This document shows, piece by piece, positions 17,492 through 25,309 of a stretch of 64,000 bases of DNA (position 1 is the stretch's first letter; each line of letters opens with the position of its first letter). A program made the position numbers and the translations under genes. The stretch is from CAXMRP01 sp965216515 (GTDB lineage Bacteria > Pseudomonadota > Alphaproteobacteria > Rhizobiales > Afifellaceae). Location of the stretch: the NCBI GenBank assembly GCA_965216515.1, contig OZ244173.1, positions 434,001-498,000 of the forward strand. Reading direction: 5' to 3'. Under the pieces are notes generated by a model. The model had not been told where the DNA came from, searched no databases, and was given only the letters and a program-made list of their open reading frames with translations.

Positions 17492-18754
17492 ATGAAACTC
17501 AAGAGCCTTCTCTTTGGCTCGGCAGCCGCCATGATGGCTGTCACTGGTGCCCAGGCCGCTGACCCACCGATCGCCGAGCCGGTCGAATATGTGCGGGTCT
17601 GCGACGCCTATGGCGCCGGATATCACTATATTCCTGGTACGGATACCTGCCTGAAGATCGGTGGTTATGTCCGTGTGGAAGCCTATTTCCAGGACAACGA
17701 TCAGGACGTCGTCGGCACCGAGCAGGTTATTGTTGAAGACAACAACAACAACCTGGTGTTCGAAACGCGTCCGGTGAACGCATCGAAGAAGAACTGGTCG
17801 ACTTTCGCTCGTGGCGCGATCAACCTCGACGCCCGCACGATGACCGACATCGGTGTCGTCAGGGCGGCCTGGGGCGGCTTCTTCAACGTGAATTCGGAAT
17901 TTGACGCATCGGAAAACAATGCCGACGGCAACTCGACCGACTTCGCGTTCATCCAGGTGATCAATGACGGTGGCACGCTGACCATCGGTCACACCGCGTC
18001 GTTCTTCAACTTCAAGGGTTCCGGCACGCTGGAAGGCGTCGGCGCCAATGATCCGAACACGACATTGCTCGGCTACACCTTCAACCTGGGTGGTGGCATC
18101 TCCGCCAGCATCGCGATTGAAGATGGCCATTCCGGTGGTCGCTTTGGCGGTATCGACTCCTATTCGCGCAGTGGTTATCCGGATGCCTTCTACGGCGATG
18201 CCCTGCCGGATGTGACCGCGAACATTCGCGGCGACATCGGTGGTGCGACCGTGCAGGTCATGGGTGCGTTGCATCAGCTTGAAGTCTTTGACGGCTGGTG
18301 GGCGACGGACAGCTGGTCTGAGCTGGGATGGGCCGTCGGTGCCGGTGTCTCCGGTAGCGTTGGTAACATGTCGGCATATTTGCAGGCCTTCTACGCCGAT
18401 GGCGCCACGAAGTACGCCTGGTCGCCGGCATCCGGCGCATCGACCTGGGATTTCTCTGAGTTTGTCGGCGGTTGGGCCAGCACCTCAGAGACGTTCTTCA
18501 TCAATGGTAACATCGTGGTCGGTCTCGGCGCGACGATGGAAGCCAAACTGTCGGCTAGCTACGGCGACTTCGACGGTGGCCACCCGGCCGGTTTTGGCGA
18601 CTTCGACGAATGGGCGGTTGCTGGTGACCTGTGGTGGAAGCCGAATGGTCAGTTCAACGTCGGCGTTGGCGTGGTTTGCTGGGAAACCGACTACAACTTT
18701 GGTGGCGACAGCGACGACTGCAAGGGCCGTATCCGCGCTCAGAGCAGCTTCTGA
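17492..18754 (+). CDS. Outer-membrane porin, Porin_2 family (Omp2/RopA-like)
   Basis: 420 residues from the ATG at 17492, preceded by GGAGGT. It has a Sec signal peptide (KLKSLLFGSAAAMMAVTG, cleavage after AQA near residue 22). The mature start contains the family hallmark VCDAYGAGYHYIPGTDTCLK, close to the first beta strands of Hyphomicrobiales porins, with two cysteines. The rest alternates glycine/aromatic beta strands and ends in phenylalanine, as outer-membrane barrels do. It should form the general diffusion channel for small hydrophilic solutes and would feed the nearby ABC importers. The frame is open upstream to 17024, but that extension has no signal and was rejected. A strong terminator follows. 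Confidence 0.9.
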   Translation: MKLKSLLFGSAAAMMAVTGAQAADPPIAEPVEYVRVCDAYGAGYHYIPGTDTCLKIGGYVRVEAYFQDNDQDVVGTEQVIVEDNNNNLVFETRPVNASKKNWSTFARGAINLDARTMTDIGVVRAAWGGFFNVNSEFDASENNADGNSTDFAFIQVINDGGTLTIGHTASFFNFKGSGTLEGVGANDPNTTLLGYTFNLGGGISASIAIEDGHSGGRFGGIDSYSRSGYPDAFYGDALPDVTANIRGDIGGATVQVMGALHQLEVFDGWWATDSWSELGWAVGAGVSGSVGNMSAYLQAFYADGATKYAWSPASGASTWDFSEFVGGWASTSETFFINGNIVVGLGATMEAKLSASYGDFDGGHPAGFGDFDEWAVAGDLWWKPNGQFNVGVGVVCWETDYNFGGDSDDCKGRIRAQSSF

Positions 18755-18779
18755 TCTGTCAGTTGCCATTTGAAATCGG

Positions 18780-18808
18780 AAAGCCCGGCTTCGGCCGGGC
18801 TTTCTTTT
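18780..18808 (+). terminator. Rho-independent terminator of the porin gene
   Basis: A 10-bp stem (18780-18789 with 18794-18803) closed by a UUCG tetraloop in the extra-stable C(UUCG)G context, followed by TTTCTTTT. It starts 25 bases after the porin stop. This strong structure fits a highly expressed monocistronic gene. Confidence 0.88.
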
Positions 18809-18979
18809 GTTTGGCCTTTGCTGCGTATTGGATTGTGCAGCGGGAAGATCCCGAACGCCGGTAACGGTGAAACCGGTCATTTGCAGTTGAGAAATTCACG
18901 AATTTGGGCGACATCGGAGCGGTCGTCTGGAAAATCCGGCATAGTATAAAGCCGACTGTGGAGTATCGGTCCGGATTGA

Positions 18980-21900
18980 ATGATGCGCAGGCTCTGGCAA
19001 TGGATTGCACCGGCAGCGGTCACCGCCATCGGCGCTGCGGCCCTGACTTGGTTCGTATCTGCCCAACAGCTGGCGGGTGAGATAGGTTCATCGGCGGCCG
19101 CCAGGTTGGGACCGTCCGCCGAATGGGCGGCGATTGTCGTCGACGGTCGCGATGTGCACATCTACGGGACCGCGATGGATCCGCGGTCGCCCGGCCAGGT
19201 GCATGCCGCCTTGGCGCGAATACGAGGCGTTCGGCGGATCCGCAATCGGGCTTTCGTGCCGCCGCTCAAGGCACCGTTCAATTTTACCATTTCAAGAACG
19301 GCCGGCGGCATCGAAATGTCCGGCTATGTCCCCTCCCACCAGAGCCGGGCGCGCATTCTTGATGCCGTCGGTTACTATGGTCAGCCGGTCACCGACAATA
19401 CGGCAATCGCGCGCGGAGGATCTGACGATTTCGAACCCATCGTGTTTTTCGCCGTGGCGCAACTAGCTGCGCTGGACGAAGGCACCGTTTTCGTATCGGA
19501 TCGCAATGTCTCAATCCGCGGCGATTCCAGAGACCGGAGATCCTACGACCGGCTGATGGCGACGCTGGCCGGTCCCGTCCCGGGCAACGGCCGGATCGCC
19601 GGCGTTGATGTCGCGCCGCCGCTTGCCCGGCCTTTTGGCTGGCGCGCCGACATTGGCCCGCTTGGGTTGAAGATATCCGGACACCGGCGGCGCTCCGACA
19701 CAATTGCGGCGATCCGCGAACATGTCGACAAGACCGCGCCCGGTCTACCGATTGAAAGCAATTTGCTGCCGGCCCGCGGTGCGCCGCCGGGATTTCCCGA
19801 CGCGGTTGATTTCGCGCTCGATCAGATCCTGCGCTTTCGTCAAGGGGCGATCGCGGTGGTTGATCAGGAGATTTCGGCCAAGGGAACAGCAAAAGACATG
19901 GAATCCTATCATGCGCTTAAGGCGGCATTCAACGCCGGGCCGCCGGGCGGATTCACGGTGATTCTCGCTGACATAGTGCCGCCGCGGGCGATACCTTACA
20001 CATGGTCGGCGCGTCTGGATGACGACCGGGTCATCATTGATGGCTACGTACCGTCGCCGGAGGCGCGCGCGCTTGTTCTCGACGCCGTGGCGGACACGCT
20101 CCCGGGAAAACCTGTGACCGACAACATGGAACTGGCAACGGGCGTCTCGCCGGGCTTTGCCGATTTGACCGGCTTTGCCCTGGAACGGCTTGCCGCCCTG
20201 TCGTCCGGCGAGGTCCATCTGATCGACAACGGATTGACCGTTCGAGGCGTGGCGGCCAATGCCAAGTCGTATCAAGGTTCGCTGCAGGCGCTCCAGCATC
20301 AGGCGCCGGCCGGCGGCGTTGTCCTGGAATACGATGTCAAGCCTCCGGCCATCTCGCCATACATATTGAATATAGCGTTTGATGGCGCCAATGCTGCGGT
20401 CTCCGGATTTGTGCCTTCAGTGCGGGCCCGCCTGGCCGTGCGCGATGCTTTGCTGGCCGGGCTGCCGGATATTCCGGTGCGCGACGACACGGACATCGGC
20501 CACGGCGCCCCTGAAGGATTTGTCGAACAGGCCGAATTCGCGATCGCTCAGCTTGCCCGCCTGCAATCGGGCGAAATCGCGATCGCCGACGCGGACCTGT
20601 CAATTCGCGGATTGGCCCGAACGCCACGCGACTATTCGGAGATTCTTGCGGCGTTGCATGCCCGCGACAACAGTGATTCCGGGCCGGATGCCTCCAATGT
20701 CCTGCCGCCATCGGTGCACCCGTTCGATTGGCAACTCGCCGTCTCCGGCGGCGAAGCACGTCTCAGCGGCCATGTTCCGTCACCGGAAAGCCGCGAGTTC
20801 GTCCAGGCGGCCGTCCGTCAGGCATTGGCGCCGTCGCAGCCGAACCTCAAGGTCGTTGACGAAAGCCTCATTGCCGCCGGTGCGCCGGACGGTTTCGAGG
20901 CCATGGCGAAGTTCGCTGTCAGTCAACTGGCGCAAATGAGCGAGGGCGCGTCCGGGCTTTCCGACACGGCGTTGACCCTTGCCGGTATCGCTGCCGATCC
21001 GGAGCGCTATGGTGCGATCCGCGATGCCGTGGCGGAAGCACGCCAGGGCAGGGGTGAATCGCGGTTTGCGGAGATCGACATGTCCGGCGTCACCCCGCCC
21101 GTCGTCGCGCCCTATCAATGGCGGGGAACGAGGACGGCGGAGGCGGTCGTTCTTTCGGGCTTTGTTCCCGGCCCTGCCGCGCGTGACACCATTGTCGAGC
21201 AGGCCCGCTCGGCTTTTCCCGGCGGCAAGCTCGAAGACCGGCAGCGCTGGGGTGCAGGCGCTCCCGATGGCCTCGCCGAACGCGTGTCCTTTGTCATCAG
21301 GCAACTTGCGCGCTTGCGGGAGGGGGAATTGATCCTCACGGTTGGCGAGTTGATCCTGTCCGGGGTGGCGAATTCGCCGGCTGACTATGCCGCGCTGCTT
21401 GCCGACCTGGACTCAGGCCGGCCGGAGGGTGTGACAGTGCTCGACAATGCCGTCGAGCCGGCGATTGCCAGCCCCTATGTCTGGTCTTTGGAAATTGACG
21501 GTGCCCGCCTGTCGACGTCCGGATACCTGCCGGACGAAGAACTTCGCAGCGACCTGGCCGGGAAGCTTGGTGCCGCCTGGGAATCTGCCGGGTTTGATGT
21601 GGCGAGGATCGCCGACAAGGCGTTGATCGCCGCCGGCGCGCCGGACGGATTTCCCCTCCATGCGGAATTTGCCGCCGCAATGGCCGTGCACCTGCAGGCC
21701 GGGAAACTGTCCGTTGAGGAAAACAGGCTGACCGTGACGGGAACGGCCCGATCGCCGGATCACATGGATGCCCTGGACGAAATGCTTTCCTCGGTTCCCG
21801 ATGGATTGTCCGTGGCACCGCTATCCGTCGATCCCGCTGTGGTTGATTCCTATGGGCTCGAGGCGAAGGCGACGGACGGCCGCCTGGAACTGACGGGCTT

Positions 21901-23185
21901 CGTGGAAAGCCGCGAGCAGCGCGAAATCCTGGCGACGCTCGCCGGCGATCCGGGAAAAGCCGGGCTGTCCATCGCTCTCGGCGCACCGACCCGGTTTGAG
22001 TGGCGCCGTGCTGCGCTATTTGCCATCGATCTTGCCCGGAATCTGGACAGCGGAATCGTATCCCTGTCGGCAGATGGCTTGGCAATCGATGGGCGAGCCC
22101 GCGATCCGGAGGCGCACCGGAAACTGAAGAACGCACTGGGCGGCATTCTGCCGCCGGGCATGGCCATCGTCAGCGCCAATATCATGCCGCCCGTTGTCTC
22201 GCCCTACCGGCTGTCGCTGCGGCCGGTTGGCGGCGGATTCATTCTCGCCGGTTTCGCCCCCGATGAATCGACGCGCGAGATCATCCGCGACATGGCCGCC
22301 CTGCGTTTTTCCGGCAAGGCCGTTGCCGGCGAACTGGAAATTGCCGGCGGCGAACCGCGCGGCTTTCTCAACGCCATCAATGTCGGGCTCCAGACGGCGA
22401 GTCGTTTGGAAGGCGGCGCCATGATGCTTTCCGGTCAGGAACTGAAGATCACTGGCAATGCGCTCTACGAATCCGCTGAAGGTGAAATTGCCGCATATAT
22501 CCGCGATTCCCTGCCGCCGGACATCACCGGAGTGCTTCAGATCGGGGTGTTGGGCGAGCCGACAATAGTCAATGAAAACAAATGCCTGGAAGATATCCAG
22601 GCGGAGCTCGTTCATGGCCGTGTTCTGTTTGAATCCGCCCGGGCCGCCATCCGCGAGGAGAGCTTCGGTCTCCTCGACCGCATCATATACCAGGCCCTGC
22701 GGTGTCCCGAGGCCAGGTTCAGGATCGGTGGGCATACCGATTCGGACGGATCGGAAGAGTTCAATCAGAAATTGAGCCAGAAGCGTGCGGAATCGGTAAA
22801 GTCCTATCTCGTCGAAGCCGGCATGAGCGAAAGCAATCTGGTCGCCTGGGGTTACGGCGAATCCCGGCCCGTCGCTGACAATGAGACCGAAGAGGGCAAG
22901 GCACAGAACCGGCGGATCACTTTCGAACTGCTGCTGCCGCCCGACACGGATACCGGCCGGCCGGAAGGAGAGCCGTCAGCGGTGGATGGCGATGAAGCGG
23001 ATCCCGATCCGGCCGCATCGACACCGGACCGCGCGCAGGCGGCCTCCGGCGTCGCCGGCGGTACAACGCAAACCGGCGATGCGCCGGCGCCCGATACCGC
23101 GACGGCGGGTGCGGCGACCCGGCCTGATGACCGGGATCAACCGGAGGCTGCGCCGAAACCGGCGCCGGATGATATCGATGGCTGA
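18980..23185 (+). CDS. Giant OmpA-family protein with nine BON-like repeats
   Basis: 1401 residues. The N-terminus (residues 1-30) has a basic start and one hydrophobic helix, RLWQWIAPAAVTAIGAAALT, acting as signal or inner-membrane anchor. A partial unit (about 40-116) is followed by nine repeat units beginning near residues 117, 236, 357, 478, 599, 729, 850, 975 and 1093. Each unit carries a GAPxGF-type turn, a helix like FAIAQLARLQSGE, a beta segment of the form xLxxxGxA, a VxPPxxxPY motif and a closing SG[FYH]VPS-type boundary, resembling BON-domain units. An OmpA-like peptidoglycan-binding domain follows (about 1199-1322: GGHTDSDGSEEFNQKLSQKR, then GYGESRPVADNETEEGKAQN), holding the only two cysteines, C1203 and C1239 by count. 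A Pro/Ala/Asp-rich tail ends the protein. Known relatives are much shorter. Role inferred: a long periplasmic ruler or scaffold anchored to peptidoglycan. Confidence 0.85.
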   Translation: MMRRLWQWIAPAAVTAIGAAALTWFVSAQQLAGEIGSSAAARLGPSAEWAAIVVDGRDVHIYGTAMDPRSPGQVHAALARIRGVRRIRNRAFVPPLKAPFNFTISRTAGGIEMSGYVPSHQSRARILDAVGYYGQPVTDNTAIARGGSDDFEPIVFFAVAQLAALDEGTVFVSDRNVSIRGDSRDRRSYDRLMATLAGPVPGNGRIAGVDVAPPLARPFGWRADIGPLGLKISGHRRRSDTIAAIREHVDKTAPGLPIESNLLPARGAPPGFPDAVDFALDQILRFRQGAIAVVDQEISAKGTAKDMESYHALKAAFNAGPPGGFTVILADIVPPRAIPYTWSARLDDDRVIIDGYVPSPEARALVLDAVADTLPGKPVTDNMELATGVSPGFADLTGFALERLAALSSGEVHLIDNGLTVRGVAANAKSYQGSLQALQHQAPAGGVVLEYDVKPPAISPYILNIAFDGANAAVSGFVPSVRARLAVRDALLAGLPDIPVRDDTDIGHGAPEGFVEQAEFAIAQLARLQSGEIAIADADLSIRGLARTPRDYSEILAALHARDNSDSGPDASNVLPPSVHPFDWQLAVSGGEARLSGHVPSPESREFVQAAVRQALAPSQPNLKVVDESLIAAGAPDGFEAMAKFAVSQLAQMSEGASGLSDTALTLAGIAADPERYGAIRDAVAEARQGRGESRFAEIDMSGVTPPVVAPYQWRGTRTAEAVVLSGFVPGPAARDTIVEQARSAFPGGKLEDRQRWGAGAPDGLAERVSFVIRQLARLREGELILTVGELILSGVANSPADYAALLADLDSGRPEGVTVLDNAVEPAIASPYVWSLEIDGARLSTSGYLPDEELRSDLAGKLGAAWESAGFDVARIADKALIAAGAPDGFPLHAEFAAAMAVHLQAGKLSVEENRLTVTGTARSPDHMDALDEMLSSVPDGLSVAPLSVDPAVVDSYGLEAKATDGRLELTGFVESREQREILATLAGDPGKAGLSIALGAPTRFEWRRAALFAIDLARNLDSGIVSLSADGLAIDGRARDPEAHRKLKNALGGILPPGMAIVSANIMPPVVSPYRLSLRPVGGGFILAGFAPDESTREIIRDMAALRFSGKAVAGELEIAGGEPRGFLNAINVGLQTASRLEGGAMMLSGQELKITGNALYESAEGEIAAYIRDSLPPDITGVLQIGVLGEPTIVNENKCLEDIQAELVHGRVLFESARAAIREESFGLLDRIIYQALRCPEARFRIGGHTDSDGSEEFNQKLSQKRAESVKSYLVEAGMSESNLVAWGYGESRPVADNETEEGKAQNRRITFELLLPPDTDTGRPEGEPSAVDGDEADPDPAASTPDRAQAASGVAGGTTQTGDAPAPDTATAGAATRPDDRDQPEAAPKPAPDDIDG
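19328..22558 (+). repeat. Nine protein-level repeat units (118-130 residues each) within the giant OmpA-family gene
   Basis: Unit starts by nucleotide are 19328, 19685, 20048, 20411, 20774, 21164, 21527, 21902 and 22256. Four consecutive spacings differ by at most six bases (357, 363, 363, 363), then 390, 363, 375 and 354. Conservation is visible in the protein (GAPDGF, QLARL, SGFVPS) but not as identical DNA, so the duplications are old and the units have diverged in sequence while keeping length. The later units are the most degenerate; unit 9 runs into the OmpA-like domain. Confidence 0.8.
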
Positions 23186-23453
23186 CAGGTTGAGCGCACG
23201 CTACGCCGACCGAATTGTTGCCGTCTCCAGTCTCCTGGTGGCTGCCCTGGCACTGCTCGTCCTGTTTTGGCTCGGGACGCCGGGCTTTGTCGCCCGACAG
23301 ATCTGGTGGATCCTGTTGGCCGCGTTTGCGGCGGGCCTGGTCACCGGATGGGCAAATGCCGGATCGCCGCGGACAAATGATCGTCCTGCGGCATCGCCCC
23401 CGGCTGGCACCGGCCCGCCGACTTCGGCAGCCCGAAAAAGGCAGCCGCGCTGA
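23178..23453 (+). CDS. Small two-helix membrane protein, unknown function
   Basis: 91 residues from the ATG at 23178, which overlaps the end of the giant OmpA-family gene by eight bases in another frame. Two hydrophobic segments (IVAVSSLLVAALALLVLFWL and IWWILLAAFAAGLVTGWA) are joined by a short loop, with a Pro/Arg/Ser-rich cytoplasmic or periplasmic tail. No domain was recognised; the pattern of two helices joined by a tight loop is that of a small inner-membrane hairpin protein. Its TGA shares bases with the ATG of the next gene, so all three genes are probably translated together. Confidence 0.7.
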   Translation: MADRLSARYADRIVAVSSLLVAALALLVLFWLGTPGFVARQIWWILLAAFAAGLVTGWANAGSPRTNDRPAASPPAGTGPPTSAARKRQPR

Positions 23454-24349
23454 TGGTCGCGCTTCTGATACAATCGGGTCTCCTCGCTCTCATGGCTTTC
23501 ATGCTTGGCGGTTGGCTGGGATACGCCCTCAGGCAACTGGCGCGCCCTGGCTCGGTGAAACCTGTTCGGGCGGCGGAAACAGTCGGCCCGTCCGCCAACC
23601 GGACCGTTGGCCGGATCGCCGGATCAACGGCGGCCGGCGCACCGGTGTCGCGCCGCCGGCAAATTCCTGTCCCGCCAGGCCACGCGCCGGAAACCGGGTT
23701 TGACGAAAAGCCGAATGTCGCGCCGGCCGCGGCGGGTCCCCAAACGCTGGATGATGGCGGAGGCGGCGATGCGGATGCCGATCGGGTTCACGGGATTGGC
23801 GATGGCGTACCGGTGTCGCGGACGGACGGCGGTTCCGGTCAGCTGCCGCCGCCGGATAAAAGTGATGCCGGGTCCGGCGAGACCATCGGGCCGTTGCGCC
23901 CGTCGTCCGGGGACACTGTGACCGGGCCGGCACCAGCGGATGATCAGCCGTCCGCGGTTTCCACTGTCGAATCCGAACCGGTGACGGCGTTTGAAGAGAC
24001 ATTTGACGATGACCAGCCGGTCGGGCTGGAAATGCCCCGCGGCGGGATTGCCGATGAACTGAGGCGGGTTCGCGGCATCGGAGCGAAAACGGAAGAAGCG
24101 CTCAATGCCATTGGAATCTGGCATTACGACCAGATCGCCGCCTGGACCGATGCCGAAACGACCTGGGTGGCCGCCTATCTCGGCTTTCCCGGTCGTGTCG
24201 CCCGCGAAGACTGGACCGGCCAGGCGGGAATACTCGCCGCCGGCGTCGATACCGAATACTCACGCGCCTATGACCGCCGCAATGCGCCCGCGCCATCTCC
24301 GCCGCATGCGGGGCGGCAGCCCGATCCCGAAGACAGGGAAGGACAATAG
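23453..24349 (+). CDS. Membrane-anchored protein with C-terminal NuoE/L21-type helix-hairpin-helix domain
   Basis: 298 residues starting within the TGATG overlap with the preceding gene. One N-terminal membrane helix (LIQSGLLALMAFMLGGWLGY) is followed by a long low-complexity Pro/Gly/Asp linker (about 35-190). The C-terminal compact domain (about 203-262) contains LRRVRGIGAKTEEALNAIGI and WHYDQIAAWT, then FPGRVAREDWTGQAGILA. This is the helix-hairpin-helix module found as a tail on alphaproteobacterial NuoE and ribosomal protein L21, where it is thought to mediate binding. No enzymatic motif is present. Probably works with the OmpA-repeat protein; function unknown. Confidence 0.75.
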   Translation: MVALLIQSGLLALMAFMLGGWLGYALRQLARPGSVKPVRAAETVGPSANRTVGRIAGSTAAGAPVSRRRQIPVPPGHAPETGFDEKPNVAPAAAGPQTLDDGGGGDADADRVHGIGDGVPVSRTDGGSGQLPPPDKSDAGSGETIGPLRPSSGDTVTGPAPADDQPSAVSTVESEPVTAFEETFDDDQPVGLEMPRGGIADELRRVRGIGAKTEEALNAIGIWHYDQIAAWTDAETTWVAAYLGFPGRVAREDWTGQAGILAAGVDTEYSRAYDRRNAPAPSPPHAGRQPDPEDREGQ

Positions 24350-24357
24350 GCCTACCC

Positions 24358-25302
24358 CTATCCCCCCGGCTCACAACGATTGGCGAAGGCGTCGATTCGC
24401 GCCAGGGTGGTTTTGTCGTTCAACAACGGCGCGTGGCCCTGTGCCGGCACGACAAGCCGCTCAAGATTGCCATGCCGTTCGGCCATCTGGTCGACAATCT
24501 CTTCGCGCAGCAGGTCTGACAATTCGCCCCGTATCGAAAACACAGGCGCGCCGCACAGGCCGGCAAACTGATCCCACATGTCCGGAATAGGCCGCTCCAG
24601 ATCAATAGCAGCCACCACCTGTTTGAGTTTGGGATCGAAATCGGGTCGGATTTGGCCGTCATTTTCGCGAAAGATCGCCTCCGCGAAGGTCTTCCAGGCT
24701 GCGTCATCCAGGTTCGGAAAGGCCGGCTGCTGGCTTGTTTTCAGCGCTGCCACCGCACCGCTCCAGTCGGAGACCGGCCCGCTTGCGGCCAGATAGGCCT
24801 TGATCCGCGCCAGCCCGCGGCCATCGACGACGGGTCCGATGTCGTTCAGCACGGTGCCGGCGATCATGCCGGGCCGCAAGGCCGAAAGCACCATCGTGAT
24901 CAGGCCGCCGCGGGACGTTCCGACAAAAACCGCGTCGACGACGCCGAGCGCTGACGTGGCCGCAAGCACATCGTGGGCCTCGACCAGGATCGAATAGTTG
25001 CGCCAGTTCCTGTCATGATCGGAGTGGCCGCGTCCGCGGTAGTCGAGCGCCACAACCCGTCGCGGATTGGCACTCTCGCCAGCCATGTATTGGCCAAGGG
25101 CGAGGAAGTCGCGGGAATTGCGCGAAAGCCCCGGCAGGCACACGATCGGCATCCGGTCCGATGTCTCGCCAAAAACCCGTGCCGCCAGATTCAATCCATC
25201 CTGTGCGGCGAAGTGGACAAGCCGTCCTTCCGGATTTTCCCCCGCAAAGGGGGCGCCGTGTTCAGCCCCGGTATTTTCCGTCACGATCGTGCCATGCCCC
25301 AT
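24358..25302 (-). CDS. Alpha/beta hydrolase
   Basis: 314 residues from the ATG at 25302, seven bases after the transglycosylase stop. The fold is recognisable from LPGLSRNSRDFLALGQYMAG (oxyanion region), the nucleophile elbow GTSRGG and DYRGRGHSDHD. A late acidic residue in the SDLLREE region and the C-terminal GHAPLL histidine complete a Ser-Asp-His triad. Family members hydrolyse esters, lactones or amides; the substrate is unknown. It is probably co-transcribed with the lytic transglycosylase gene and converges with the helix-hairpin-helix gene. Confidence 0.85.
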   Translation of the reverse strand: MGHGTIVTENTGAEHGAPFAGENPEGRLVHFAAQDGLNLAARVFGETSDRMPIVCLPGLSRNSRDFLALGQYMAGESANPRRVVALDYRGRGHSDHDRNWRNYSILVEAHDVLAATSALGVVDAVFVGTSRGGLITMVLSALRPGMIAGTVLNDIGPVVDGRGLARIKAYLAASGPVSDWSGAVAALKTSQQPAFPNLDDAAWKTFAEAIFRENDGQIRPDFDPKLKQVVAAIDLERPIPDMWDQFAGLCGAPVFSIRGELSDLLREEIVDQMAERHGNLERLVVPAQGHAPLLNDKTTLARIDAFANRCEPGG

Positions 25303-25309
25303 GTCGCTC

